Of a DNA stretch of 64,000 nucleotides, positions 44,810 to 56,469 are shown one piece after another. The translations under genes were made by a program, and so were the position numbers. Position 1 is the first letter of the stretch. Each line of letters begins with the position of its first letter. A model generated the notes under the pieces. It saw nothing but the letters and a program-made list of their open reading frames with translations. It was not told where the DNA came from and searched no databases. Source of the DNA: Nelumbo lutea (Eukaryota; Streptophyta; Magnoliopsida; Proteales; Nelumbonaceae); NCBI GenBank assembly GCA_022828595.1, contig JAKGHH010000001.1:68444401-68508400 (forward strand). The letters are read 5' to 3'.

Positions 44810-45560
44810 TTCTTTGAGACCATCCTCAAATATATTCTTTCCATTACGCCACAATAACTTAGAGATACTACGAACCATGGTTTGATACTCAGCTTCAACC
44901 CTCAATCTAGTGACAACAGATTATTTCTTGCTTCTTCATGTCAAAGATCCCCACCAACTAGAGTATAATAACTACTAGTAGATAAGCTCAGCCAATATCT
45001 ATATATGCTTTTAACTGAAGTTGGCTATGATTTGAAAATATAGGACCCCTATTTGTGAAGAATTTAAACATTTTGAAAATCCTTTCAGTTGCTTCTGGAT
45101 GCAAGGCACGAGGAGTATGCATACATTGATTAATTATACCCATGGAATAAGCAATAATTGGCTTGGTCAAGACAAGTAGAGAAGATGAGAGACAAGTCTT
45201 TGAAACTTCCCTCCATGGTTGTACCAACAGGATTGGATATGTTTTCTTGTATGTTCAAAATGATATTGAGCATACTTTGAGTACCCCTTCCATGATTTGG
45301 CTACTTGCCAAAAAATAAAATAAAACAAAATAAAATCTCTCAATTCTTTAATGTCCAATTCTATAACTAAGAAAGATTTATATCTCTAAATTCTTGTTGG
45401 ACAATTCTCAACGAGAACAATTTCATCCACATATACAATAATTGCTATGGTAAGCTCTTGATCATGCTTAATGAATAATTTATGATTTGCACAACAAATT
45501 AATCTCTTGCTCATTTGTTTAAAAGTCCTTCTCTAGTTTTTGGTTGCAAGTGAATCTCTA
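44810..45560 (-). pseudogene. Old Ty1/copia pol fragment (RT end and RNase H start)
   Basis: Minus-strand reading gives HKLFIKHDQELTIAIIVYVD followed by EIVL (catalytic box degraded from YVDD to YVDE, about 45430). Further on it gives RLVSHLLYLS, LTKPIIAYSMGIINQCMH and FSNHSQLQLKAYIDIG. Many frameshifts and stops are present and no LTRs remain, so it is the oldest copia trace in the window. 45560-45790 next to it shows nothing I can assign. Confidence 0.7.
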
Positions 45561-46379
45561 CTATTGAGGTGGTGAATTTCTTCAAGGCCTCTTCCTTTAC
45601 CTTTCCAAGAAAGAGAGGGAACAGGGAAGATTATGTGAAGGTGTATAAAGCAGCAGTCCTTTGGACCATTTGGTTCAGTGGCATTGCATGATCTAAGGAA
45701 GCCATCATTGAGTATTTCAGCACGGACGGTTCACTGGATTAAAACTTTGAGGATCTCTTTTTCTTTTTCTTCTTCATTCGATCAGCAACAAAGAAATTTC
45801 AATATATTAATATAAACAGAAATTATACATTCAAGGCTGAGAGCATAACCATGATATCCCTCCCAAAAAATTACAAATTTACAGATTTTCCCAAAACATT
45901 TGAATTCTATGTCTCATTGCTTAGCTAAATTATCAGCCCAACTATATAAGTTGATCTTGGAACCCATTGAATTTTCACTTGCATGTTTCTTGTCATCCAC
46001 CCAAGTTTCTTCAATTAATTTCCATACTTCCAAAGAGCCCTTTTGTCATTCTTCTACGAACTAATTATCACCTTAGGCTTAGAGTTCCCTTGTATGACAA
46101 GTTTCTCAATGTTCAATTTATTAGATTGTTGAAGTCCTTGTAGAACCGTCAACAATTCAGTCCTTGTCATCTTCACCAACTGATCCCAAATATGTTGCTT
46201 TCACACTTCCTACAATCCTACTTCGTCCCTTATAACTCCTCCCTCCCTTAAAGGCCCCAGATTCCCCAAGATACTTCCATCAAAATTCAGCTTCCAAAAC
46301 CCAATCATGGGGGTTCACATATTCTCATAGCCTTAACCTTTTTTGGTGAAGAAGTAGCCACCTCTCCTCACTTTCTTAC

Positions 46380-46660
46380 TCTTGACAGTGTTGGCCAGCC
46401 AGAAATAAGAGGAAGAGAAGAGAAGAGAAGGAGAAGAGAAGAGAGGAGAGAAGAAAGAAGGTTTTGCAATGTAATAGTACTGGCGGCGCCAGTCTTTATT
46501 TTACTATATATAGGGCGGCGGAAATAACAAGGGAAAAGACCCTTGTGCCCCTGAGTACAATAACCGATATAACAGAAATAAAAAACGAAATAAAAAACAC
46601 TTTAATTAGCCAAACAGGCCCTAACATCTGCAACTAAGTTATTTTAACATTATTCTAACA
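46380..46660 (-). repeat. 3' LTR of copia B (281 bp)
   Basis: Minus strand begins TGTTAGAATAATG and ends CTGTCAAGA. It contains a GAAGAGAAGA-type purine repeat (46410-46460) and the TATA box CTATATATAG at 46503-46512. Confidence 0.92.
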
Positions 46661-46671
46661 CTCCCCCTCAA
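46661..46671 (-). other. Polypurine tract of copia B
   Basis: TTGAGGGGGAG on the minus strand directly before the 3' LTR. Confidence 0.8.
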
Positions 46672-49600
46672 GTTGGAGCATAGATGTCAATCATGCCCAA
46701 CTTGTCACACAAATCTTTGGGCCGCACATGATGGAGACCTTTAGTGAAGATATCTGCCAGTTGTTCTTCTGAGCTGACATATGGTGTACACACTTCTCCA
46801 CTTTCAAGTTTCTCTCTGATAAAATGCTTGTCCACTTCAATGTGTTTCGTCCTGTCATGCAGAACTGGATTAGCAGCAATATTGATGGCAGCTTTATTGT
46901 CACAGTAGAGTGACATAGGATTGCTTACTGCGAAACCCAGTTCACCTAACAAATTTCTTATCCACATGATTTCCGCAACCCCATGAGCCATCGCTCTATA
47001 CTCTGCTTCAGCACTGGATCTAGCCACCACACTTTGTTTTTTGCTTCTCCATGTGACAAGGTTTCCTCCTACAAAGGCACAATACCCACTGGTAGACTTT
47101 CGGTCATTGACTGCTCCTGTCCAATCTGCATCAGTATATACTTCCACTTTTAAGTGACTATTTCTAGAACAACAAACCAGCTCCAGGAAACTTCTTGAGG
47201 TATCTCAAGATCCTCTTTGCAGCCTCAAAGTGAGTTGTCGTAGGGCTGTGCATGAACTAACTAAGGACACCCACTGCATAGGCAATATTAGGCTTGGTCA
47301 TAGACAAATACAAAAGTCTCCCCACGAGTCTCTGGAACATCTTTACATCTTTCGAAAAATCTCCCTGACTGTCTCCCAGATGGTGATTAGGTTCAATAGG
47401 TGAATCAAATGGTTTTACCCCCAACTTGCCTGCATCTTCTAGTAGATCTAGTACCTACTTCCGTTGGGAAATGAAGATGCCATTGTGAGAGCGGGCAACT
47501 TCAATTCCAAGAAAGTATCGTAAGGGGCCTAGATCCTTCACCTCAAATTTAGTGGCTAGGAATTTTTTTAGTCTTTGGATTTCAGTCTCCCAATCTCCTG
47601 TGATCACTATGTCATCCACATACACAATAAGAGCTGCAATTTTACCTTCACCTTTTTTCACAAACAAGGTATGATCTGACTGACATTGTTTGAATCCCAT
47701 CTGTTGGACTGCTAAATGGAACTTACTAAACCAAGCCCGAGGTGATTGTTTCAACCCATATAGGGATTTTTTTAACCTGCACACCTTTTGTTCACTGCCT
47801 TTGGCACAGAACCCTGGGGGTTGGGTCATGTACACTTCCTCTTCCAAGTCACCATTCAAGAAGGCATTCTTGATGTCCAATTGGTGAAGATCCCAGTCAA
47901 GATTTGTTGCCAAGGAAAGGAGAATCCGGATAGAGTTCATCTTGGCTACTGAAGCAAAAGTCTCTGCATAGTCCACTCCATATACCTATGTAAAGCCTCT
48001 TGCTACCAGTCTAGCCTTGTACCTTTCAATAGTTCCATCAGCCTTGTGTTTCACTGTGAACACCCACTTGCACCCCACTGGTTCCTTCCCTTCAGGAAGG
48101 TCTACCAACTCCCAAGTGCCATTTTTGAGTAAAGCATCAATTTCTTCCTGCATTGCATCTGTCCATTCAGGTTTAGACAAAGCTTCTGCCACAGTCTTAG
48201 GAACGGGGACACTGTCTACAGAAGAGAGAAAGGCACGGTACGAAGGTGAAACATGCTCATAGGACACAAAATTAGAGATAGGATGATTAGTGGTACAAGA
48301 TCTAACACTCTTTCTCTTAGCAATAGGAATATTAAGATCATTGGTGACAGGGGAATCAACATTTAAAGGAGCAATGGGAGCAAGTGTACCTAGCTGATGA
48401 GACGGATCTGCCTCGGGTGAATCAAATGATGTTGGTTGCATAGTGTCCGGCTCCATGGCTCTTGAACTTTCCTGGCTCTTATGGCAATGATGAAAAACCC
48501 GGAACGGAGGAGGATCGGGTAAAGGAGGTAGTTGAATTTGAGTCATCGCCTGTTTCTCCTCAACCCTACTCTCCCCCTGAGGAGAAACCGAGAAAAACGG
48601 TTGACTCTCAAAGAATGAGACATCAATGGAAACATAGTACTTGCGGGCAATGGGATCATGGCAATGATACCCCTTTTGAGATGAAGGGTAACCAAGAAAA
48701 ACACAAGGAATAGCCCGAGGGTCAAGTTTACCACGAGTAGGTGACAGGTTGTGGACAAAACAACGACACCCAAAAACACGCATCGGAATGGTGGACAGCG
48801 GGGCTGTAGGGAACAAGAGCTTATGTGGGGCCTTATACTTTAGTAGCCGAGAGGGCATGCGATTGATGATATATGTCGCACACAATACTGCATCCATCCA
48901 GAACTGTTTTGGCACATTCATATGAAGCAGCAAGCCACGAGCAACTTCGAGAAGTTGACGGTTTTTCCGTTCAGCCACACCATTTTGTTGGGGTGTCCTG
49001 GCACAAGAGCTTCGTTGAAGTGACCCACTCGAAGCAAAGAACTTCGTGAGATCACTATGGAAATATTCCTTTGCATTGTCCGACTGGAAGATATGGATAT
49101 CTGCTTGGAACTGAGTGAACACCATACGTTGAAAATCTTTCACAATTTGTGGCACTTCATCTCGAGATCGCATAGGGTAAACCCAAGTGTATCGAGAATA
49201 ATCATCAATCAAAGTAACAAAATACTTATAGCCAGCCATAGTAGGTAGAGTAACAGGGCCCAAAACATCAGAAGCAAAGTGACCTAAACGACTATGCCAT
49301 AAATAGGCCTGACTCTCACTTTACGAACTCGTGGACTCAGTCGCCACTAGACCAGCATTATTCTCCAACACGTAGAGACCATCCACCATGCTTCCTCTAC
49401 CAATCGTCTTCCCCGAGGTCAAATCCTGAAACACATATGAAGATGGAAAAAAGTGACTGAGCAGTTCAAAGAGTGAGTAAGACTACTAATGGACAACAAA
49501 TTAATAGGTAGTTTCAGAACGTGCAGTACATTAGGAAGAGTAAGGCCAAGTGGGAGAGGTATGGTGCCTCGGCCAGCTATGGTGGAAAAAGAACCATCAG

Positions 49601-50855
49601 CTAGTCTTAACTTATCTCTCCTAGAGAGAAGGTTATATGTCTGAAACAAATTTGACTTACCGGTCATGTGATTTGAGGCTTCGGAGTCAATAATCCAAGG
49701 AGAATCAGTAGTATGAGATGACACATGGAAGGCTGTGGCATTACCTGATGTAGACGCAAATGAGGTAGGAGTAGGCCCAGAATCCATCTGGCGGAGAGTC
49801 CTACCATACAATTCCAAATGTTCACGAAAGGAGTTGATAATACCTTCCTTAGGGTCAGAACTGGGATGTCTCTCCTGAGTTACTGAAGGACTAGTCTCTC
49901 CTGAGTTATTCTGCTGGCCTGGTTTCTTGCCCTGATCAGGTGCTGATTTCTTACCTAAATCCTATGCCCATTTAAGTTTTCCATGGAGATACTAGCATGT
50001 ATCTTTCGTGTGTCGTGTCTTTTGGCAGTGAGTGCACCAAAGCTTGCTTTTATCATCTGATTTTTTCTGAGTGTCACCCCTTTTAAAGCCACCTCCGACA
50101 TTTGTATCTGAATTTCCCCGGACAGCTAGAGCAACTGACTCTCCTTCTACACCATTCATCACACTTCTTCTTCTTTCTTCTGACTGCACCGAGGCATACA
50201 TCTCCTAGACTGATGGCAAGTCTTTACTACCCAAGATCTGTACCCTGATGGACTAATATGACGGATTCAGCCATAGGACGAAGGCAAACACTCGTTGTTG
50301 TGATACAAGTGACTTATAGGCCTTTGCATCTTCATCACACTTTCAATTCACATTCTGATAGTGATCAAGTTCTTTCCAAATTGATGTCAAATCAGAATAG
50401 TACATCGAGAGACTCCTCTCCCCCTGCTTGCAAGTAGAAGATTCAGCTTGTAGTTGATATATCTTGGCATAGTGTCTCTGCTCTGAATAGGTGGACTTCG
50501 CTTGTTCCCGTATCTCACAAGCAGTTTCAGCCCACATAAAAGTCTTCCTTACTTGTGGCAGCATTGAAACCACGAGCCAAGACATCACCATACTGTTCTC
50601 TTGGTTCCACCTATCATGCTTAGCACTTCCATACTTCGGTTTCTTTACTCTCCCATTGATGTATCCTATTCTCCCCCTAGTAGTGATGTAGAGTTTTATT
50701 CCCCTAGACCACTCAAGGTAATTCAGACCATCAAAGGGAATAACAGCCATGGGAAAGCTAATATCCACTCCCCCACTCACTCCATTGTGACTCCCTGAGA
50801 TCTCTGAAGTAGCAGAATTCTCAGTCAACATGGTCAAGCAGTTAATCAGTCCCAA
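46665..50855 (-). pseudogene. Copia B gag-pol relic
   Basis: Gag reads from about 50831 (MLTENSATSEISGS, then FDGLNYLEWSRG), with zinc knuckle CTHCQKTRHTKDTC intact. The protease has WIIDSEASNHMT, with glutamate replacing the glycine of D-S-G (about 49690). LWHSRLGHFASDVLGP shows a deletion of the CxxC half of the integrase zinc finger. Integrase continues with FQSDNAKEYF and QQNGVAERKNR, RT with [13 protein letters not shown] and an intact IVYVDDIVI (about 47610), and RNase H with YTDADWTGAVNDR and YCDNKAAINI, ending YAPT. A few stops separate long open stretches. Confidence 0.92.
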
Positions 50856-51379
50856 ACACCGGACTTAGGACCCCTCCTTACTCCACAAAACAATGCTCCA
50901 CTCAGTTCACACCCACACACTTGGGTTTAACAACCAGGTTAAGCACAAACTGTACCAAATTCCGGACAAAACAGAGGTAATATTCGACAGATTTCAGACC
51001 TGTATAGTTTTAACAGTCCCCACCTACCAGAATTCCAGAATGTCTAACAGCCACTAATCAGCAGGAGAGATCCTTCTTACTTATAGTCAACTCAAACCAT
51101 TGAGAAGACAGGTCATCCTTGACCTACAGTTGTCTTAACACATGAACAGGATCACACGATCCAAGAAAATTGGGGTTACACAGGTTCGACAGCATTCAGC
51201 CGCCCCAAACTCGTAGGGTTTTTACTCGGCACATGACCAAGGAGGGTAAATAAGAGAAAAACAGGGAGAATTGTACCAGTTGTAGCTATTTTGTAGTCCA
51301 GAATCAGATTTCTGTTCAGCCCAGGTTCTGCTAGTCTGTTCGATCTGTTGATCGATCTGCTCTCTTTAATCAGTATTCC

Positions 51380-51391
51380 CGTTCTGATACC
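51380..51391 (-). other. Primer-binding site of copia B
   Basis: TGGTATCAGAAC on the minus strand; one base differs from the usual TGGTATCAGAGC complement of initiator tRNA-Met. Confidence 0.85.
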
Positions 51392-51687
51392 ATCTTGACA
51401 GTGTTGGCTGGCCAGAAATAAGAGGAAGAGAAGAGAAGAGAAGAGAAGAGAAGAAGAAGAGAAGAGAAGAGAGAGAAGAAAGAATGTTTTGCAATGTAAC
51501 AGTACTGGCGGCGCCAGACTTTATTTTACTATATATAGGGCGGCAGAAATAGCAAGGGAAAAGACCCTTGAGCCACTGAGTACAATAACCGACATAACAG
51601 AAATAAAAAACGAAATAAAAAAAATACTTTAATTAGCCAAACAGACCCTAACATCTGCAACTAAGTTATTTTAACATTATTCTAACA
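51392..51687 (-). repeat. 5' LTR of copia B (296 bp)
   Basis: Pairs with 46380-46660. The length difference is mostly in the GAAGA purine repeat. TATA box CTATATATAG at about 51528-51537. Confidence 0.92.
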
Positions 51688-53378
51688 CTTACAATACTAT
51701 CAATGAGAGAGGATTAAAAATCTCCAAAGATTTTATTGAAAACCTAATCTTTATACAAACCAATATAGTCTGCTTGCTTCTTTTTTGTTCTTTGAATGTT
51801 CTTGCATTCCTTTCTTCCCAAACCATCCATAATATATAGCAGCCCTTATACACCTCCACATTGCTCTTCCCCCTTTCCCTACTCCCCAACAGATCCATGG
51901 AGAGCAAGTCTGTCACATAAGTTGGTGTGATCCGCCTACAACCAAAAAGAGAGAGGAACCACTCCCGAATGCCAACAACAAACAACAGGAGATTAGTAAG
52001 TTATAGTTTACTTCATCACACGTATTACAGAGAACATACCAGTTTGGGGAAAGGCACCAATAGGGTCTCTTTTTGTAAAATGTCCATAGTACTAATGCTC
52101 TCATGAATCATTACCCAGTAGAAAGCCCAAACTCTAGGGGAAGAGAGTCTTAAATAGAAGCACAAGAGAAAGAACTAGAATGACGAGGGTTCCAAATCCA
52201 AATAGACCCAGATGAAGCAGAACTAGAGGAAAGAAACTTGGACACCAGCTCATTATTGAAAGAAGAAAGATTAAACAAAGAAGGGAACGGGTCTTTAAGA
52301 GTTGTTTCCAAAATATTATCTTAAAAAAAAAAGATGTTCCCAAAATAGGTGATTCTTACCCAAGCACACATCATACTTGATAAATGGGAGGAAAGAAGGA
52401 AGAATTTGTGAATAGCCTTCCAAGGATATGCAAGAGTAGTTCTCACAGATAACCCAATATCCCATCCACTAACTTCCAGTCCATCAATGTTAGCCACCGC
52501 TTTATGCCAAAATTTCTCCCTCTTTTGGGAACCTCCACAGCCATTTCCCTAGTAATGTCATATTCTTCTTGTCTACCCTTCCAATTCCCAATCCCTCATT
52601 TTCTTTAGCTCTACTCACAATTACTAAGTGGTTCCTCTTTCCTTCCCCGGGCTCCCATAAAATGTCTAATAATTTTCTCCTCCTTCCTAATCACCCCCTG
52701 TGGCATCTTAAAAATTGATGAGTGAAATACAGGTAGATTAGTTTTTTTTGAAAGGTAAGATGAATTTTATTAGAAATCAACAAGCAAATAGTACAACAGC
52801 TCCCTAGCCTCACTGAGATGGCCAGGAGAGCAGAACAATTACAAGCTCCAAAGGGAATGGGTTCTTAACAAGTCAGACACATTCTGGTTTTTGAACTGGG
52901 ATTTTACAGAAACCCAAGATGTCAGTCTGCTAACAGCAGAAAGGATTAAGTATTCTGAACTCTTCACTTTGTTACAGAAGATTATATTGTTCCTTTCAGT
53001 CCAGATAGACCAGAGTACAGCTGCAGGCACAGACTTCCAGACAATCTATCCTTTTTTCTTCAGGCCTTGGACATTCCAGCAACACATCAAGTCCTTGACT
53101 GAGCTCGGCATAACCCAACTGATCCTAACTGCATTGTGAAAATGATCCCACACCTTAAGGTGATAGAGCAGTGTAGGCTCGGGTGGTTCTAGTGAGGCAA
53201 GAGATGCCAACTGATCCCAACTGCAATGCGAAAATGATCCCACCTGCATTGTGAAAATGTTGTTTCAGGCACCAGGCCACAAGACAGATCCAAGAGATGC
53301 AGTCCCCTTCTCTCCAGATTTGTTCTAGTGAGGCACTTATCCAGAGGCAGCACAAATCAGAAAATTCCCTTTTGAGGG

Positions 53379-53676
53379 TGTTAGAATGCTCGAGTCAGGG
53401 GTATTTTGGTCATTCTGGTGTATCTTATTGAAAGTGAAATGTCTATTGTATCTGAGTTTAAGTTATGTGTCCCATCTTCTATGAGGGACAAAATTGTCTT
53501 TCTTGTAACTTAAGTTTTATGAATAAAAGTCAAGTGGGTCGGCTAGGAGAGTGACTTTTGAACATCCTCTTTCTAGTCTGGCCGAACACTCTTCTCCTCT
53601 CCTTCTTCTTCTTTCTCTTTTCTCTCATCTGTCTTCTTCTCTACTTTGACCTAGAAACAACTAGGGTTTATTCATA
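53379..53676 (+). repeat. 5' LTR of copia C (298 bp)
   Basis: Starts TGTTAGAATGCTCGAG and ends GGTTTATTCATA. Only about five differences from the 3' LTR. Confidence 0.93.
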
Positions 53677-53794
53677 GAGGGATTCCAAATTTGCTTGCTA
53701 GGGAAATCTGACAGACCTGAACTGTTCAACTTTGAAGCCAAAGATCTCACTGAGAAACACCCATTACCATTCCACTTCCAACACCACTCATCCT
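53677..53794 (+). repeat. Copy of the 3'-flanking LINE-2 segment inside copia C
   Basis: 118 bp nearly identical to 55319-55436, starting with the target duplication GAGGG and ending CATCCT, where it is joined to copia RT sequence. On the minus strand it encodes LINE-2 residues FSVRSLASKLNSSGL-like. Confidence 0.92.
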
Positions 53795-55012
53795 ACAACT
53801 TGACATCAAAAATGCCTTTCTACATGGTGATTTGTTGAGGAGGTGTATATGGAGCAACCACTAGGGTTTGTTGCTCAGGGGGAGGCTGGTAAGGTGTGCA
53901 GGCTCAAAAAGGCAATCTATGGACTGAAACAATTTCCTCGTGCATGGTTCGGCAGGTTCAGTGAAGCGGTGAAGGCCTTTTGGTTGAAACAATGTCAGAC
54001 TGATCATTCTGTGTTTAGCTATAACTCAAAAGATGGAAAAATCTTGCTAGTCGTGTATGTGGATGATATTGTCATAACTGGAAGTGACAACAATGGAATT
54101 GACAGGCTGAAAAAATTCTTACAGGACCACTTCAATACGAAAGATCTGGGGAAGCTAAAGTATTTCTTAGGAATAGAAATTGCGAGGTCAAAACAGGGGA
54201 TCAACCTATGTCAGAAGAAATATGTTCTTGATCTACTTGAAGAAACAGGGTTGTTAGGTGCTAAACCAGTAGAGACTCCTATGGAACTCAATGCCAAGCT
54301 AAGTGTGGATGCAGGTGAAGAGTTTGATGATCCTGGAAGATACAGAAGGTTGGTGGGAAAGTTGAACTACTTGACCATTACCCAACCAGATATATCATTT
54401 GCTGTGAGTGTGGTGAGTCAGTTTATGCAACATCCCCGGGTTCCTCACTGGGAAGCTGTTATGAGAATTGTTAGGTACCTAAAGGGTGCTCCAGGTCGTG
54501 GTTTGTTATACCAAAAGGGAGGAACTCTTGAGATAGTAGGGTACACAGATGTCGATTGGGCTGGCTCTATATCAGACAGGAGGTCAATCACAGGGTATTG
54601 TACCTTCCTGGGTGGCAATCTTCTAACGTGGAAGAGCAAGAAGCAAACAGTGGTGGCAAGAAGTAGTGCGGAAGCAGAGCACAGGGCTATGGCCCATACC
54701 ACATGCGAACTAGTTTGGCTGAAGAACCTACTACAGGAGATGGGTTTCTCAATTGACAAACCCATGAAACTATACTGTGATAACCAAGCTGTTGTTCACA
54801 TCTCATCCAATCCTGTCTTCCATGAAAGAACTAAACATATTGAGGTGGATTGTCACTTTGTGAGAGAGAAAGTGATAAGTGGGGTAATAACTACATCTCA
54901 TGTGAGCTCAGGAAATCAGTGAGCAGATCTCTTCACAAAAGGATTGTCTCGGGGAAGAATAGATTACATTTGTAACAAGTTGGGACTATATGATATATAC
55001 TCTCCAGCTTGA
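53795..55012 (+). pseudogene. Copia C pol remnant: RT C-terminal half and RNase H
   Basis: Starts at QLDIKNAFLHGDL. A one-base shift follows (about 53835), then a 359-codon open stretch at 53843-54922: MEQPLGFVAQGE, GLKQFPRAWFGRF, VVYVDDIVITG (catalytic box intact), YFLGIEIARSKQ, RLVGKLNYLT, YTDVDWAGSISDR and YCDNQAVVHIS. A TGA interrupts SSGNQ and ADLFTKGL at 54920-54922. The frame then ends YSPA and TGA at 55012. Conservation of the remaining coding region suggests the deletion is not ancient. Confidence 0.92.
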
Positions 55013-55019
55013 GGGGGAG

Positions 55020-55318
55020 TGTTAGAATGCTCGAGTCAGGGGTATTTTGGTCATTCTGGTGTATCTTATTGAAAGTGAAATGTCTATTTTATCTGAGTTT
55101 AAGTTATGTGTCCCATCTTCTATGAGGGACAAAATTGTCTTTCTTGTAACTTAAGTTTTATGAATAAAAGTCTAGTGGGTCGGCTAGGAGAGTGACTTTT
55201 GAACATCCTCTCTTCTAGTCTGGCCGAACACTCTTCTCCTCTCCTTCTTCTTCTTTCTCTTTTCTCTCATCTGTCTTCTTCTCTACTTTGACCTAGAAAC
55301 AACTAGGGTTTATTCACA
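55020..55318 (+). repeat. 3' LTR of copia C (299 bp)
   Basis: Begins TGTTAGAATGCTCGAG right after TTGAGGGGGAG and ends GGTTTATTCACA, followed by target duplication GAGGG. Confidence 0.93.
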
Positions 55319-56129
55319 GAGGGATTCTGAATTTGCTTGCTAGGGAAATCTGACAGACCTGAACTGTTCAGCTTTGAAGCCAAAGATCTCACTGAGAAAC
55401 ACCAATTACCATTCCACTTCAAACACCACTCATCCTCCTTGCTGATATCAATTTCTTGCCTCTGTAACAGGTTCAGCACTCCAACACTTCACCAATCTCC
55501 TAGTCAAACGGATTTCTTCTGAACTGAGGGACCCAGAATACTGAATTTTCAGAACAGACATAAGAATCAGCCACTGAGACATCTTGGTCCAAAGCACACT
55601 GGAAGAGGAGAGGAAAGGCCTCAGCCAGGGTACTGTCCATACACCAAGGATCTTTCCAGAGCTTTAACCTGTCACCGTTGCCTAATTTAAACCCCACTCC
55701 TTCAGAAAAACAGGGGAAACATTTCATGATTCCTTTCCAAATAGAACAGCCCCAATTTGGAAGGGAATCTTTGAGAGCACCCCCCCCCCCTCCACCATGA
55801 GTTCCTTTCAGTACCAAACCTCCAAACCCACTTACTTAAGAGGGCTGTGTTAAACAATTTTAATTTTCTAATACCCAGACCCCCTTCTTCAATTGGAAGA
55901 CAGACCTGCTCCCACTTAATGAGATGGACTTTCTTTTCTTCTTCCCACCCTTTCCAAATGAAGTTTCTTTGTAGGCGCTCTAGCTTTTTGGAAATTTTAA
56001 CTGGAATCAGGAAGAGGGAAAGGAAATAAGTGGGAAGGTTAGACATAGTGCTCTTTATAAGTGTCATCCTATCTCCCACTGAGAGATATTTAGCCTTCCA
56101 AGAAGAGAGTTTTCCTCTCCAACCTTTCT

Positions 56130-56466
56130 GTAAAGAGACTGGGCCGAATGGGCCCTAACAGCTGCTTGTGTGATATCCTTTTTTATCTTTTATTTTATGT
56201 TGATGGGCCTCACTTAATGGGCTTGTTATTTGTTCTTGTTTTATTTTCTTTATGTAATTGCCAAGCTGGCCGCCCACTTAAGGTCATACTTGTCATCAGT
56301 AATTATTAGAGATTAATAAAATAGGGTTAGAGGAGAAGGGTGTATTATTCGACTTCTTCTTCTCTTACCTCTCCTCTTCGACGTACACAGCTCTTGCACT
56401 ATTATTCAGATCTGATTTGCACTGTTAATTACTGTTTTAAATCTGATATTAGAAGACTGATTCACA
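56130..56466 (+). repeat. 5' LTR of copia D (boundaries approximate)
   Basis: Defined by the end of LINE-2 homology on the left (about 56130, TGTAAAGAGACTGGG) and the primer-binding site on the right. It contains TTATTAGAGATTAATAAAAT near 56303. Without the 3' LTR the left boundary cannot be confirmed. Confidence 0.6.
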
Positions 56467-56469
56467 TCT

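Larger units (their letters stand above)
46380..51687 (-). mobile_element. Ty1/copia retrotransposon B, with both LTRs
   Basis: 5,308 bp with exact target duplication CTTAC (46375-46379 and 51688-51692). LTRs are 46380-46660 and 51392-51687. On the minus strand the primer-binding site TGGTATCAGAAC follows the 5' LTR and a TTGAGGGGGAG polypurine tract precedes the 3' LTR. It is inserted in LINE-1 between the zinc-finger end and RNase H. It has the longest uninterrupted copia frame in the window (425 codons, 47986-49263). Exact target repeats and similar LTRs suggest a fairly recent insertion. Confidence 0.94.
45790..52740 (-). mobile_element. LINE-1: L1-type LINE relic, split by copia B
   Basis: Right part (52740 to 51688, minus): RT C-terminal region PVFHSSIFKMPQGVIRK, HLVIVSRAKENEGLGIGR and LLGKWLWRFPKE, then a zinc-finger RVT end with ILWMVWEERNARTFKEQ. 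After copia B the left part (46379 to 45790) continues with the RNase H start WKLNFDGS and later NSKPKVIISS. The domain order is that of plant L1-type LINEs. Several stops are present. The 5' part is missing; LINE-2 lies where it would be expected. Confidence 0.78.
53379..55318 (+). mobile_element. Ty1/copia retrotransposon C, 5' part replaced by its own 3' flank
   Basis: LTRs are 53379-53676 and 55020-55318. Target duplication is GAGGG at 53374-53378 and 55319-55323. The region after the 5' LTR is not a primer-binding site: it is GAGGG plus 113 bp of LINE-2 sequence (53677-53794), matching the sequence after the 3' LTR (55319-55436) with about five differences. It is then joined directly to mid-RT (53795). 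Leader, gag, protease, integrase and the RT start are absent. Polypurine tract TTGAGGGGGAG precedes the 3' LTR. Confidence 0.92.
52741..56129 (-). mobile_element. LINE-2: L1-type LINE relic, split by copia C
   Basis: Minus strand from 56129: GWRGKLSSWKAKYLSVGDRM, TLIKSTMSNLPTYFLSLF, WEQVCLPIEEGGLGIRKL, then a GNGDRLKLWKDPWC block and FWVPQFRRNPFD, then WCFSVRSLASKL up to the insertion at 55319. It resumes at 53378 with CLTRTNLERRGL and ends with LWSIWTERNNIIF and a short A-run tail at 52741-52749. This is RT C-terminus plus zinc-finger RVT of an L1-type LINE. A run of 13 C/G bases at about 55782 suggests slippage. The tail abuts LINE-1 coding sequence, so LINE-2 probably inserted into LINE-1. 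A duplication of about 38 bp lies at 53107-53245. Confidence 0.8.

Noticed and set aside
45560..45790. Minus-strand stretch reading LFLGKVKEEALKKFTTSIVE
   Set aside because: Short, flanked by stops and without a family match; not enough for a gene or element call.
48017..48713. Plus-strand ORFs of 81 and 83 codons
   Set aside because: Shadows of the long copia B frame on the minus strand.
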